DNA of 64,000 bases from Spirochaetaceae bacterium (GCA_025358255.1 JANYKC010000039.1:62001-126000); one strand, 5' to 3'; shown: positions 1-8,838, counted from the first letter of the stretch. Notes: generated by a model not told the origin, from the sequence alone. Numbers and translations are program-made.

Positions 1-473
1 GCGGGAAGGTAGGCGATGCGGCCTTCCGGCACGCCGACGTCCTTCCAGAAACCGGCCGAATCCTCGTCCCGGGGAGCGTTGTCGTCGCCGGCGAAGACCG
101 TCACGGAGAGCATTCGGGGATCCAGGGCGAGCCATGTGGGGTCCGTGAGGAGTTCCCAGCTGTAGGCGATGGAGTCCTTCTTGAAGTAGTCGCCGAGGGA
201 CCAGTTGCCCAGCATCTCGAAAAAAGTGAGGTGGGCAGCGTCGCCCACTTCGTCTATGTCACCCGTCCGGACGCATTTCTGGTAATCGCACAGGCGCTTG
301 CCCGCCGGATGGGGATTGCCCAGGAGGTAGGGAACGAGAGGATGCATGCCCGCCGTGGTGAAAAGGACGGTCGGGTCGTTCTCGGGGATGAGGGACTTGC
401 CGGAGATCTCGGCATGGCCCTTCGACTTGAAGAACTCAATGTATTTGCGACGAAGCTCATTCGAGGTAATCAT
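1..473 (-). CDS. alaS: Alanine--tRNA ligase, N-terminal part (cut by window edge)
   Basis: Charges tRNA-Ala with alanine in the cytosol. The minus-strand frame starts at ATG 473 and stays open to the window edge, giving about 157 residues of the class II catalytic core. It begins [15 protein letters not shown] and contains the AlaRS hallmarks [24 protein letters not shown] and [13 protein letters not shown]. These motifs are typical of the family, so the identity is secure; the C-terminal part lies outside the window. The GAF/HD-GYP gene ends 33 bases upstream on the same strand, so the two may be cotranscribed. No strong Shine-Dalgarno sequence is visible before the ATG. Confidence 0.93.
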   Translation of the reverse strand, partial: MITSNELRRKYIEFFKSKGHAEISGKSLIPENDPTVLFTTAGMHPLVPYLLGNPHPAGKRLCDYQKCVRTGDIDEVGDAAHLTFFEMLGNWSLGDYFKKDSIAYSWELLTDPTWLALDPRMLSVTVFAGDDNAPRDEDSAGFWKDVGVPEGRIAYLP

Positions 474-506
474 GGGATTGAAGGTATATCGGGAAACCGA
501 AACCGG

Positions 507-1823
507 TCAAGCCGTGGCTTTTTTGGCTTCCTCGTGGACGACGTCCGGGAATTGCTTCTGGATGCCCTCGATCGTCGTGATGATGTCGAAGAAGGCATCG
601 ATGATATCGGGATCGAATTTCACGCCGGCAAGCTTCTTGAGCTCGTCGTAGACCGCCGCCTGGTCCCAGCTTGCCTTGTAGACCCGTCGGGAACACAAGG
701 CGTCGAAGACATCGGCCACTGCCACAATCCGTCCCGCCAGGGGTATCTCCTCGCCCTTGAGGCGCCTGGCCCTGCCATCGGGACCGGATTCAAGCGCGGG
801 AGCGTGCCAGACCTCGCCGGTCCTCTCGACCCCCTCGACCTGGATCTGGCGGACTTCGTAGAAGGAGTTGCGGAAGTCGACCATGCCCGGATACCCCGTC
901 CCGTCCCAGTTCTCGTGGTGGGTCAGGGCGATGGCTGCCGCCATCCGGTCATAATCGGTCTCGTCAGTGAAGAGCCGGGCACCGCAGAAGGTATGCCCCT
1001 CCATGATCGCCCTTTCCTCGTCCGTGAAGCGCGAGGGCTTCTTGAGGATGAGATCGTTGATCCCCACCTTGCCGACATCATGGAGCATCGCGGCAAGCTT
1101 GAGCGTATCCTTGGTCCGGTCGCGCTCGGAATCGGAGATCCCCTTCTTCCTGGCCCAGCGATCGTAGATCTCCGCCGCGAAACTCGCCACGCGGTTCACG
1201 TGGGCGCCGGTCTCGTGGCTGTCCTTGAGCTGGGCGACCCGGTTGGCCATGAGGATGGTGCCCCGGATGAACATGGCCATCTGGAGCTGGTTGGTCGCGT
1301 TGGCGGCGAAATGGGTGATGATGGGCTCGTCTTCCTCACGGAAGGCCACGATTTCCCCGGACTGGTCCTTGGCATTGATGAGCTGGATGACCCCGAGGAG
1401 GCCTCCGATATTCGTCTTCAGGGGGACGGTGAGCATCGAAGTGGTCTTGTAGCCGGATTTCTGGTCGTAGGAGGTGTTGTAGGAATAGGGCATCCCGGCG
1501 GGGAGGTTGTAGACATCGGGGATGTTGAGGAGCTTGCCGGTCATCGCGACATAGCCGGATATGGACTTGTCGTCGATATGGACGGTGAAACTGGAATAGG
1601 GCAGCTTCTGGCCCGGGGGGAGACCGCGCTCCTTGAGGGCATTCTGGGTGTAGCTGAAGTGGAGATGGTCGCCGTCGCGCTTGTAGATGGTGCCGGCCTC
1701 GGCCCCCAGCATCTTCCGTGCCTCAAGGAGGATGCGTTCGAGAAGGATGTCCACGTCCTGAATCTGGTTGAGTTCGGAGTCAATCTGGAGGATGCCCCTG
1801 ATGTCGTCGTCGTCGAAAGCCAT
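507..1823 (-). CDS. GAF domain / HD-GYP phosphodiesterase with insertion
   Basis: Probable cyclic-di-GMP phosphodiesterase of 438 residues. A GAF-type sensor module fills residues about 10-185 and an HD-GYP domain follows. The HD pair is in MLHDVGKVGI (about residue 248) and the second signature is HHENWDGTGYP (about 300-310). In ordinary HD-GYP proteins GYP is followed almost at once by a stretch like LKGEEIP. Here about 40 extra residues separate GYPG from LKGEEIPLAGRI, so activity may be modified. There is no signal peptide or membrane segment, so it should be cytosolic. alaS lies directly downstream. The start ATG follows an AGGCAGGAG-like ribosome site. Confidence 0.88.
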   Translation of the reverse strand: MAFDDDDIRGILQIDSELNQIQDVDILLERILLEARKMLGAEAGTIYKRDGDHLHFSYTQNALKERGLPPGQKLPYSSFTVHIDDKSISGYVAMTGKLLNIPDVYNLPAGMPYSYNTSYDQKSGYKTTSMLTVPLKTNIGGLLGVIQLINAKDQSGEIVAFREEDEPIITHFAANATNQLQMAMFIRGTILMANRVAQLKDSHETGAHVNRVASFAAEIYDRWARKKGISDSERDRTKDTLKLAAMLHDVGKVGINDLILKKPSRFTDEERAIMEGHTFCGARLFTDETDYDRMAAAIALTHHENWDGTGYPGMVDFRNSFYEVRQIQVEGVERTGEVWHAPALESGPDGRARRLKGEEIPLAGRIVAVADVFDALCSRRVYKASWDQAAVYDELKKLAGVKFDPDIIDAFFDIITTIEGIQKQFPDVVHEEAKKATA

Positions 1824-1857
1824 CTCCTGCCTGTTCCTTCTGCGCTGTTGTACCCTA

Positions 1858-1886
1858 AGTGTATCGTGCCAAGTCCCTTAGCGCAA
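1858..1886 (-). promoter_or_regulatory. Predicted sigma70-type promoter for the GAF/HD-GYP gene
   Basis: On the minus strand TTGCGC (1886-1881) and TACACT (1863-1858) are separated by exactly 17 bases. They sit 35 bases upstream of the ATG at 1823. Called from the motifs and spacing only. Confidence 0.45.
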
Positions 1887-1923
1887 TGCGGACGGCCTAC
1901 AGAAAAGCGCGACATTTCCACTC

Positions 1924-1974
1924 TTGCAAAGCTCTCGCCCCTGAGCCATATTGATGAATGATCATTCGTTCATT
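1924..1974 (+). promoter_or_regulatory. Predicted promoter plus palindromic operator for the epimerase gene
   Basis: TTGCAA (1924-1929) and CATATT (1947-1952) are 17 bases apart. Directly downstream is a perfect 10-base palindrome AATGATCATT (1957-1966), which continues into a second TTCATT half (1969-1974). The AATGA...TCATT arrangement resembles operators of TetR-family repressors and would cover the transcription start. Two TetR genes occur in the window, but neither is adjacent, so the cognate regulator is unknown. Confidence 0.45.
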
Positions 1975-1986
1975 AATGGAGGCGGC

Positions 1987-2967
1987 ATGAAAACCTTGGT
2001 CACCGGGGCCTTCGGAAATGTGGGGCGGAGCGCTCTTTCTGCCCTTTTCGCGGCAGGCGATGAAATCACCATCCTCGAGGCCCCTACCGAGGCCAACCGC
2101 GGCCTGGCCGAAAGGCTGGGCAAGGGCTGCCGGGTCATTTTCGGCGATGTCCGTGACCCTAAAAGCGCCGAGCTGGCCATCGAGGGCCAGGACGCCGTCA
2201 TCCACCTGGCCGCCCTCATCCCGCCTGCGGCGGACCGGGACCCGGCACTCACCACTTCCATCAACGTCGGCGGGACGGCCAACCTCATCGCCGCCGCACA
2301 GCGCCAGGCGCGGCCTCCCCGCCTTGTCCTGGCCTCAAGCATCGCCGCCTACGGCGACCGCCTGGAGACGCCCTGGATCAGCGTCACCGACAGCCTCGGC
2401 GCCAACCACGCCGACTCCTATGCGAAATCCAAGATCGAATGCGAACGCATCCTCCGCGAAAGCGGCCTGCCCCAGGCCATCCTCAGGCTCTCCTACATCG
2501 TCTGGCGCAAGAAACTCCAGCGGGACCCCCTCATGTTCCACATGCCGCCGAGCACCAAGATCGAAGTCTGCCATACCGAGGACACCGGGCGTGCCTTTTC
2601 CGCCGCCGCGCGCCTCCCCGCCGCGGAGGGACGCACCTTCGACATCGGCGGCGGCGTATCCTGCCGGACCACGTTCCGCGACTACCTGGACCGCATGTTC
2701 CGCCTCTTCGGCCTCGGATCGTCCGCCTTCATCCCCGACGCCGCCTTCGCCAAAGGCGGCTTCCATTGCGGATGGTTCACCGACTCCGACGAGGCCGAGA
2801 AGGTCCTCTCCTTCAGGCGCAAGACGATAGAGGACTACTATGCCGAGGTGAAGGAAGAGACGCGATGGCTGCGGCCTTGGGCCAGGATCATCGCACCGGC
2901 GCTGCGGCGCAGCCTCCTGGCGGGAAGCCCCTTCTTCGGCAAGAAGGCCCACGAGGCCCTTGATTGA
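1987..2967 (+). CDS. NAD-dependent epimerase/dehydratase family protein
   Basis: Extended short-chain dehydrogenase/reductase of 326 residues, cytosolic, probably acting on a nucleotide sugar or related substrate. The N-terminal Rossmann motif TGAFGNVG (about residues 6-13) binds NAD(P). The catalytic YxxxK is seen as YAKSK near residue 150, after the serines of LASSIAAYG. The start chosen is ATG 1987, because GGAGGCGG lies just upstream; in-frame ATGs at 1951 and 1954 have no ribosome site and fall in the predicted operator. The C-terminal part (DYLDRMFRLFG onward) matches the substrate side of such enzymes, but the substrate cannot be read from the sequence. Confidence 0.85.
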   Translation: MKTLVTGAFGNVGRSALSALFAAGDEITILEAPTEANRGLAERLGKGCRVIFGDVRDPKSAELAIEGQDAVIHLAALIPPAADRDPALTTSINVGGTANLIAAAQRQARPPRLVLASSIAAYGDRLETPWISVTDSLGANHADSYAKSKIECERILRESGLPQAILRLSYIVWRKKLQRDPLMFHMPPSTKIEVCHTEDTGRAFSAAARLPAAEGRTFDIGGGVSCRTTFRDYLDRMFRLFGLGSSAFIPDAAFAKGGFHCGWFTDSDEAEKVLSFRRKTIEDYYAEVKEETRWLRPWARIIAPALRRSLLAGSPFFGKKAHEALD

Positions 2968-3074
2968 CGCGAGGACGGGGTGGGATACAATCAGGCTTTG
3001 CAGGTGGAGCGATGCCGCAGTCGGAGGCACGTCAGAATCGCCAGGACAACTCCGAGGGACACCTGGAGGCCGGC

Positions 3075-3530
3075 ATGAAGCGAAGGCTCCTTGCGGTTAT
3101 CGTCCTGCTCACGTCCCTTCCCCTTTCGGCCGCCGTCGCCCAGGATTCCAGGCCCCTCCGCATCGAGGACCGGAATCTCACGAGCATCAATGTCGAATAT
3201 GCCATACCGGTCGGTCCGGTCTCCCTGGCGCCGGAGGCTTTTGCCGGCATCACAGCTTGGTCGGTCAGCTATGGGGGCGGTTGCCTCCTCTATCCCCTCT
3301 CCGCCAAGGGAAATGGCCTTCTCCTGGAGCTTTCCTATACCCAGGTGACCGAGAGCTTCGACTATCCGGCGCGCGGCTCACTCGCCTTGCTCGGAGGCTG
3401 GCGCCTTGTCGGGAAATTCCTGACTGGATCGGCGCGGATCGGTGGATGCTGCTGGCTGCGGGACTCCGCGTTTTCGCCGTCCGATTTCGCGTTGGCCTTC
3501 GCCTTCACGTTCGGGATCGCGATCAGATAG
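3075..3530 (+). CDS. Small secreted, probable outer-membrane barrel protein
   Basis: Unrecognised 151-residue protein. The first 22 residues (MKRRLLAVIVLLTSLPLSAAVA) form a typical Sec signal peptide with an AVA-Q cleavage site. The rest alternates polar and aromatic or aliphatic residues (SINVEYAIPVGPVSLAPEAFAG, LLLELSYTQV) and ends FALAFAFTFGIAIR, a pattern of outer-membrane beta strands. The start at 3075 is chosen because it creates the signal peptide and has CTGGAGG upstream. The gene is convergent with the ABC ATPase gene that ends at 3605. Function unknown; outer-membrane or periplasmic location is inferred. Confidence 0.6.
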   Translation: MKRRLLAVIVLLTSLPLSAAVAQDSRPLRIEDRNLTSINVEYAIPVGPVSLAPEAFAGITAWSVSYGGGCLLYPLSAKGNGLLLELSYTQVTESFDYPARGSLALLGGWRLVGKFLTGSARIGGCCWLRDSAFSPSDFALAFAFTFGIAIR

Positions 3531-3604
3531 GCTCGGGGCGGCCCTGCATCGAGGAGGGGGGCGAGGTCCAGCGCTGGATGGTCCGGCATGGCGCGGCGAA
3601 TCCC

Positions 3605-4309
3605 TCAGGATGCCCGCCCGCCTATCGCCTCCAGGAAGGCGGCGCGCAGATCCGCGGGCGGCGGCGATTCATGGAGGGCGAGCACGCCTTCCTTCAGCAC
3701 CGTGAGGGAATCAAGGAGACCGTCCATGAATTCGATCACGTGGCTCGAGAGTATGACCACCTTCCCGGCCGCCCGTGACCTTTCCAGGTAGGACCTGAGG
3801 AAGATGTTTCCGAGGAGGTCCACGCCGTTGTTCGGCTCGTCCCAGATGAGGATACGCGGGTCTCCGATGAGGCTTCCTGCCAGCTGGATCTTCTTCTTCA
3901 TCCCGGACGAGCAGGTCGAGAAGGCCTCGTCGGCGTAGTCCTCGATGCCGAACTCCGCAAGGACCTCAGCAAGGCCCGCATAGGCGTGTCTGTCGCCGGC
4001 CTTGAGCAGGCCGATGTACTCGAGGTTCTGCCTTCCTGAAAGGAAGCCGTAAAAGTAGTCTTCCGCCGGGAAGTATCCGATGCCCTTGCGCCAGGAAAAG
4101 CCGTCGCTGTCCTTCCAGTTGTCGGCGCCGCTCACCAGCACCCTGCCGCGCTCCGGGCCGAGGAGGCCCATGATGAGGTTGAGAACCGTGGTCTTGCCCG
4201 CGCCATTGGGCCCGATGAGGCCATGGATGCCGGGACCGAATTCCAGGCTTATGTCCCGGACGCCGCGGCCGTTCGCGTAGGTCTTGTGCAGCCCCTCAAG
4301 TCGGATCAT
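3605..4309 (-). CDS. ABC transporter ATP-binding protein
   Basis: ATPase subunit of an ABC-2-type exporter, 234 residues. Walker A is GPNGAGKTT (about residues 35-43). The signature region is degenerate (FSTCSSGMKKKIQLAG), followed by Walker B LIWDEPNNGVD and the switch histidine in SSHVIEF. The start ATG 4309 is preceded by AAAGGAGGTCCAGGA and overlaps the stop of the upstream permease frame in an ATGA arrangement, so the two are translationally coupled. Upstream in the same operon are the permease, a TetR regulator and an asparaginase-domain protein. The substrate is unknown; the TetR neighbour suggests efflux of a small toxic compound. Confidence 0.88.
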   Translation of the reverse strand: MIRLEGLHKTYANGRGVRDISLEFGPGIHGLIGPNGAGKTTVLNLIMGLLGPERGRVLVSGADNWKDSDGFSWRKGIGYFPAEDYFYGFLSGRQNLEYIGLLKAGDRHAYAGLAEVLAEFGIEDYADEAFSTCSSGMKKKIQLAGSLIGDPRILIWDEPNNGVDLLGNIFLRSYLERSRAAGKVVILSSHVIEFMDGLLDSLTVLKEGVLALHESPPPADLRAAFLEAIGGRAS

Positions 4310-5633
4310 TCCTGGACCTCCTTTGAATAATGGTTCCTGCGCGCAAGCAGGACCAATAGGAAGGCCGGCACGAGGATAGCGGCCAAGGCGAGGAGGCATG
4401 CCCGATGGAGACAAAGGCAAGGACAATGCCGCAAAAGGCGAAGGCGGCGGAGGCCACGTTGCCCCGAAGCGGCTTGAGGTCGCCGATAGCCGTCGCGGAC
4501 AGGCTCGGGAGGAGGACGAAGGCCAACAGCAACGCCGACTCCTTCGGGAAATGGACGGCCAGGGTAAGCGAAAGTGGAAGGGAGACCAGCACGGCCGATA
4601 TGAGCGCCGGCAGGTAGCGTTCCCGCGCGTAGGCGGAAAAGGACAAGGGGAGGACCCGCCAGAACAGGCGGGGGCTTTCGGCGAAGGCGCCGAGGAGGGC
4701 CTGGGACGAAAGCGAGGCGCAGAAAAGCACCGCGGCCCTGCCGCGGGCCGCGATCCGGGCCGGGTCGGCCATTTTTTCCAGCATGGATCCTGAAAGGTCC
4801 AACGCAGCGGCAAGCTCGATGAACAACGCGAAACCGATGATGGCGAGCGATCCAGGACTCCGCCTGAGGCTGTCCAGGAAAATCCCCAACCGCGGGCCGA
4901 CCCTCGGCAAGGAGGTCAGGCGCCCCTCCTCGTGGCGGGAGGCATGGTCCGCGTAATCGGCATAGAGGACGGAGCGCTTCCCCCCTGTCGTCGGGGAAAA
5001 GAACCCTAGCCAGGCCGGGATTGGAAGGGCAAGGCAGGCCGATGCGGCGAGGTTGGCGCCGCGGGCGGTCTTCAGGACCGCGAGGCAGGCAAGGGCAGCG
5101 GCACAGGCGACGAGGACGCAGATGGAGGGGATGATGCGTCCGGCCTGGCCTTTGCGGGTGCGCAGCGAGAAAGCATAGAGGGCATCCGCAAGGTAGGCGG
5201 CGGCGCAAAGGACCGCTAGGGAGAGGGCGGAGAGGAGTGCGCCATCTACCGCAAGCTGTATGGGGAGGGCGGCGAAAAAGACCAGGAAAGCCAGCCAGGA
5301 ATTGCGCAGAAGATAGCCGATGCATGACAGGCGGTACTCCCCGGCAAGGTCGAGGCCGCCGACCGCCAGCATCACCCTTCGCCCCGCGGGAACCGGCCTG
5401 GTGAGGAAGGGGAGGACGAGCATGACAGGGACAAGGCAGGAGAGCATCGCATGGGCAAGGCCGGGATCGTGGAAGCCGCCGACCGCCGCCATGACCCTGG
5501 GCACATAGGCGCCGACATAGAGAAGGACAACGCTGAGGCCGACCAAGGCCAACTCGGCGACGTGGGAGGCCAGCTCGCGGCACAGGGCGCCGGCTTTCCA
5601 GGCGAGGATCCAGAAGGTCGAGGTTCCCCTCAC
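4306..5633 (-). pseudogene. ABC-2-type permease, frameshifted near its C-terminus
   Basis: Membrane partner of the downstream ATPase, about 442 residues with many hydrophobic segments. The frame from GTG 5633 (just after the TetR stop) encodes TM-rich protein to about 4400 (GIVLAFVSIGHA), then turns into non-membrane sequence rich in S, P, R and C. The minus-one frame from the same point continues as LLALAAILVPAFLLVLLARR, a good final membrane helix. It stops at TGA 4308-4306, overlapping the ATPase start as ATGA. One base is therefore missing around 4391-4415. This is either an assembly error, in which case the gene is intact, or a true frameshift. Confidence 0.7.
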
Positions 5634-5637
5634 GGCC

Positions 5638-6258
5638 TCAGGCTCCGGCGGGCAGGCCGGCAAGGCGCGGGTCGAGGTCGACATGGAAGGAATTCTCGAT
5701 GCTGAGGCGGATGAAGGCGATGACCGATTCCTTCGGGATGCCCAGGCCTGCCACGCGGGAAAGGCGCACGGTGTCGAGGCTTCCGAGGAAAAAGAGGGTG
5801 AGGGCCGCCCTTGCCAGTTCATCGGGGAAGCTCATCGCGACTCCGCGCTCCGCCGCCAGGTCCCGCACGAGGCCGACCACGAGGCCGGTGAGGCTTTCGA
5901 GCTTCGCCTCGATCCCCACGAAGCGCGAAGCCTCGAGGAGGAGGATGGAGATGAGGTCGACGTCCTCGAAGAGGCCGGGAAGGACGCGATGGACGATGAG
6001 GGCCATCCTGGCCTCCGCGCTCGGCGCCTCGGCAAGCACCTTGGTGAGGCCAGTGAAGAACCCGTCCCAGCCTTCCTCGATGACACAACGGATGAGGGCT
6101 TCCTTGTTGTCGAAATAGGTGTAGATCGATCCGACGGGCAGGCCGACCTGGCCCGCCAGGTCGGCGATGCCCGCTCCATGGAAGCCATGCTCGGCGAAGA
6201 GGCGCTTGGCGGCGGCCAGGATGGCCTGCCTTTTGCCTTCGTCCTTTTCCCTGGCCAT
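5638..6258 (-). CDS. TetR family transcriptional regulator
   Basis: DNA-binding repressor of 206 residues. The N-terminal helix-turn-helix covers about residues 8-55 (KRQAILAAAKRLFAEHGF, then IADLAGQVGLPVGSIYTYF), the standard TetR pattern. The rest is a helical ligand-binding and dimerisation domain. The gene lies one base downstream of the asparaginase-domain stop, and its stop is 4 bases upstream of the permease GTG, so it sits inside the operon it probably controls. The ligand is unknown. The neighbourhood suggests it senses a substrate of the ABC exporter. Confidence 0.88.
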   Translation of the reverse strand: MAREKDEGKRQAILAAAKRLFAEHGFHGAGIADLAGQVGLPVGSIYTYFDNKEALIRCVIEEGWDGFFTGLTKVLAEAPSAEARMALIVHRVLPGLFEDVDLISILLLEASRFVGIEAKLESLTGLVVGLVRDLAAERGVAMSFPDELARAALTLFFLGSLDTVRLSRVAGLGIPKESVIAFIRLSIENSFHVDLDPRLAGLPAGA

Positions 6259-6259
6259 G

Positions 6260-6757
6260 CTAGGGCCTTTCCTCGAAGGCCCCTATCTCCCGGTTCTTCC
6301 ACACTTCGTCCCAATTGAAAACACGTCCGTTCATCACGATGTATACCCCGGCCGGCAGGAGCTGCACGGCCACGAAGGCGGTCCCGAAATTGAACAAGGC
6401 ATCCGAGCCCGCGATCTTGTAGGGTATCATCGCGCCGGTGAGGACGATGGTCTTGTCGAGGGCCGCCGGCCCCAGGAGCCCTGCGGTCTGTGCCATCGTG
6501 TCCGTGCCGTGGGTGACGATGATGCGCCGCTCCTTTGCCGCCCGGCAGGAATCCAGGACGCTCCTCCGGTTCCCATCCTGCATCTGGAGGCTGTCTATGA
6601 GCTGGTTCTGCTCGATCTCCACAGGAACCGTGACCCGGGTGAGTTTCAGGATCTCGGGGAGATGGGTGTTCTTGAAGGTGAGTTCGCCCCTGATCTCGTC
6701 GTAATGCTTGTCAAATGTGCCGCCCGTCACAATGACCCTGATCGCTTCGCTTTCCAT
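6260..6757 (-). CDS. Asparaginase N-terminal-domain protein (single domain)
   Basis: A 165-residue protein matching only the N-terminal half of type I/II L-asparaginases. It keeps the first catalytic threonine in VTGGTFDKHYDE (about residue 12), the second in THGTDTM, and the lysine in LTGAMIPYKIAGSDALFN. Full asparaginases are about 330 residues, so the C-terminal domain is absent. The end is clean (EERP then TAG), so this looks like a standalone short family and not a truncation. ATG 6757 is preferred because it gives a compact protein beginning MESEAIRVIVTGG; no strong ribosome site is visible. First gene of the operon with TetR and the ABC exporter. Amidase activity is unproven. Confidence 0.75.
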   Translation of the reverse strand: MESEAIRVIVTGGTFDKHYDEIRGELTFKNTHLPEILKLTRVTVPVEIEQNQLIDSLQMQDGNRRSVLDSCRAAKERRIIVTHGTDTMAQTAGLLGPAALDKTIVLTGAMIPYKIAGSDALFNFGTAFVAVQLLPAGVYIVMNGRVFNWDEVWKNREIGAFEERP

Positions 6758-6864
6758 GCAAGGGAGTATGCACCCGACCGGCCACCCAATGCAATGTCCG
6801 TCGATTTGCCCGAGCATACGCGGCATCCCCGAATTGAGGGGTTTGCCGCAGGCGAGATCGCATC

Positions 6865-6892
6865 GCGAGTCCCTCCCGCGCGAGGGACTCGC
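6865..6892. repeat. Perfect 11-bp inverted repeat in a divergent intergenic region
   Basis: GCGAGTCCCTC (6865-6875) and GAGGGACTCGC (6882-6892) are perfectly complementary around a 6-base loop. It lies between the divergent asparaginase-domain and transglycosylase genes, just upstream of the predicted promoter at 6902. No T-tract follows, so an operator or structural repeat is likelier than a terminator. Confidence 0.6.
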
Positions 6893-6901
6893 GCAGGCTA
6901 C

Positions 6902-6929
6902 TTGACCTTATTGGCTCCACCGGTAGAAT
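6902..6929 (+). promoter_or_regulatory. Predicted sigma70-type promoter for the lytic transglycosylase
   Basis: TTGACC (6902-6907) and TAGAAT (6924-6929) with a 16-base spacer, about 60 bases upstream of the ATG at 6989. Confidence 0.5.
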
Positions 6930-6988
6930 GACCAGCCTGTCCAATTCTGTCGCCCTGCATCGACACGACCAAGGAGCGATTCGTTCGC

Positions 6989-7693
6989 ATGAAGCATCAA
7001 TTATCCAGAATTCTTTGTATCATAACGCTTTGCACCATCCCAATCCTCATCTCGTCCTCCTGTGGTAAGTCCCGCCTGGACATCCATCCCGATCTGGACG
7101 CCGAGCTCATCCGGCTCTCGAGCCTTGAGCAAAGCCAGATCCCGGCCGTGCTTTCCAACCTTGACCGCGAGGACGCCGTCGCCTACTACTACCGCGATCC
7201 CGTCACGCGGGGGCGGGTCACCGCCTTCTTCACGGAGCTTACCCACCAGGAAAAAGTCGCAAAGGCGATACTCGACAACGCCGAGCGCACGGGGGTGCCC
7301 ATCACCCTCGCCTTCGCCCTCGCCTTCGAGGAAAGCCGTTTCAACCCGACGGCGGTGAACAAGAACAGCTCAAGCACGGACCGCGGCCTCTTCCAGCTCA
7401 ATTCGAGGACCTTCCCCAAACTCAGCGAAAGCCAGTTCTTCGACGAGACCATCAACACCCGGCACGGCATCGACCATCTCGACTATTGCCTGGGCACGGC
7501 CGGCAACGAGGTGGCCGCGCTCGCCATGTACAACGCCGGGCAGGGGCGCGTCTCGGGCAACGGCACGCCCCGCGTGACGCTCAACTACATCTTCCGCATC
7601 CTCAAGTACCAGGAGAACATCGCCTCGCTGTTCGCGGCCCGCGTCGCGGCCCGCAGCGATTTCCGCCTCGCGCGGCTCATGGGAAAACCCTAA
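6989..7693 (+). CDS. Lytic transglycosylase (SLT domain), lipoprotein
   Basis: Predicted peptidoglycan lytic transglycosylase of 234 residues, anchored in a membrane by lipid. The N-terminus has a hydrophobic stretch ending in the lipobox-like ILISSSC (cysteine at about 25), so it should be lipidated and exported. The SLT fold covers about residues 90-215. The catalytic glutamate is in LAFEESRFNPTAVN, followed by DRGLFQLN and later ALAMYNAGQGRV, the family's usual second and third motifs. An AAGGAGCG ribosome site lies upstream. The role is cell-wall cleavage during growth or assembly of an envelope machine. Confidence 0.88.
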   Translation: MKHQLSRILCIITLCTIPILISSSCGKSRLDIHPDLDAELIRLSSLEQSQIPAVLSNLDREDAVAYYYRDPVTRGRVTAFFTELTHQEKVAKAILDNAERTGVPITLAFALAFEESRFNPTAVNKNSSSTDRGLFQLNSRTFPKLSESQFFDETINTRHGIDHLDYCLGTAGNEVAALAMYNAGQGRVSGNGTPRVTLNYIFRILKYQENIASLFAARVAARSDFRLARLMGKP

Positions 7694-7809
7694 GGCGGGG
7701 CATGGACCCAATGGCTGGGGAAGCCTCCTTTCCGCCCTTGCCCTCGCGTTGTCCGGGATCTACACTTGGACCTCGGCCTTTTAGTCCGCCAGCGAGAGGA
7801 GGGAAACCG

Positions 7810-8838
7810 GTGGGAGATACGGCAGCGCCCGTGACGGTCCTCGTCGTCGACGATTTCAAGACCAACGTCGAATACCTGCGCGACATCCTGGAAGCCGACT
7901 ACCGCATCCTGGCGGCCTACCTCGGGGACGAGGCCATCGCCGTCGCCCTCGAGGAGAAGCCCGACCTCATCCTCCTCGACGTGATGATGCCAGGCATGGA
8001 CGGCTATGAGGTCTGCAGGCGGCTCAAGGCGGACCCCCGCACGAAAGGCATCCCCATCATCTTCATCACGGCCCTCGGGGACGAAAAGGACGAAGCCGCG
8101 GCCTTCGAGGCGGGCGGTTCCGATTTCCTCACCAAGCCCGTCAAGGCCATCGTCGTGCGCGAACGCATCAAGACGCAACTCGAGCGCCTGGACCAGATGC
8201 GCAAGCTGGAGGCCGAGGTCCGCCGGCGCACCACGGAGATCGAGGAAACCCGCCAGAAAATCATAACCTGCCTCGGCAAGGCCTCGGAATTCCGCGACAA
8301 CGAGACAGGGACCCACATCCTCCGGATGGCCAGGTACACCGAGCGCATCGCCCATGCCTATGGCCTCTCGGACGAGGAAACGCAGCTTTTTTTCCTCGCG
8401 GCGCCGATGCACGACGTCGGAAAGATCGGCATCCGGGATTCGGTCCTCCTCAAGCCCGGGAAACTCGACACCGGCGAGTGGGAGGAGATGAAGAGGCACT
8501 GCGAGATCGGCGAGAGGATCCTGGGCGACGACGCCTCCGTCCTCCTCCGCGCGGCGGCGATCTGCGCCAAGAGCCACCATGAGCGCTGGGACGGCAAGGG
8601 CTATCCGCTCGGGCTTTCCGGGGAGGACATCCCCCTCATCGGCCGCATCACGAGCGTGGCCGATGTCTTCGACGCCCTCTCGAGCAAGCGGCCCTACAAG
8701 GAGGCCTGGCCCATCGGCAGGGCCCTCGCGGAGATCCAGAACGGCGCGGGAACCCAGTTCGATCCCGCCGCCATCTCGGCCTTCGCCAAGGCCCTCGAGG
8801 ACATCCTCGGGATACGGGAGCGCCTCGGTGACGCATGA
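7810..8838 (+). CDS. Response regulator with HD-GYP output domain
   Basis: Two-component regulator whose output probably degrades cyclic di-GMP, 342 residues. The receiver domain spans about residues 1-125, with the phosphoacceptor Asp in LILLDVMMPG (about 57) and the conserved Lys in FLTKPVK. A coiled coil (about 130-155) leads to the HD-GYP domain, with MHDVGKIGIRD (about 200) and HHERWDGKGYP (about 255-265). The GTG start at 7810 is chosen because GAGGAGGGAAACC precedes it and the receiver begins right after. A histidine kinase overlaps the 3' end by 11 bases and is the likely phosphodonor. Confidence 0.92.
   Translation: MGDTAAPVTVLVVDDFKTNVEYLRDILEADYRILAAYLGDEAIAVALEEKPDLILLDVMMPGMDGYEVCRRLKADPRTKGIPIIFITALGDEKDEAAAFEAGGSDFLTKPVKAIVVRERIKTQLERLDQMRKLEAEVRRRTTEIEETRQKIITCLGKASEFRDNETGTHILRMARYTERIAHAYGLSDEETQLFFLAAPMHDVGKIGIRDSVLLKPGKLDTGEWEEMKRHCEIGERILGDDASVLLRAAAICAKSHHERWDGKGYPLGLSGEDIPLIGRITSVADVFDALSSKRPYKEAWPIGRALAEIQNGAGTQFDPAAISAFAKALEDILGIRERLGDA

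Noticed and set aside
231-1961. Long plus-strand open frame (576 codons) opposite the HD-GYP gene
   Set aside because: Its product has no domain and is rich in G, V, D and H in the way of a complement of a high-GC gene. The minus strand encodes clear GAF, HD-GYP and AlaRS motifs.
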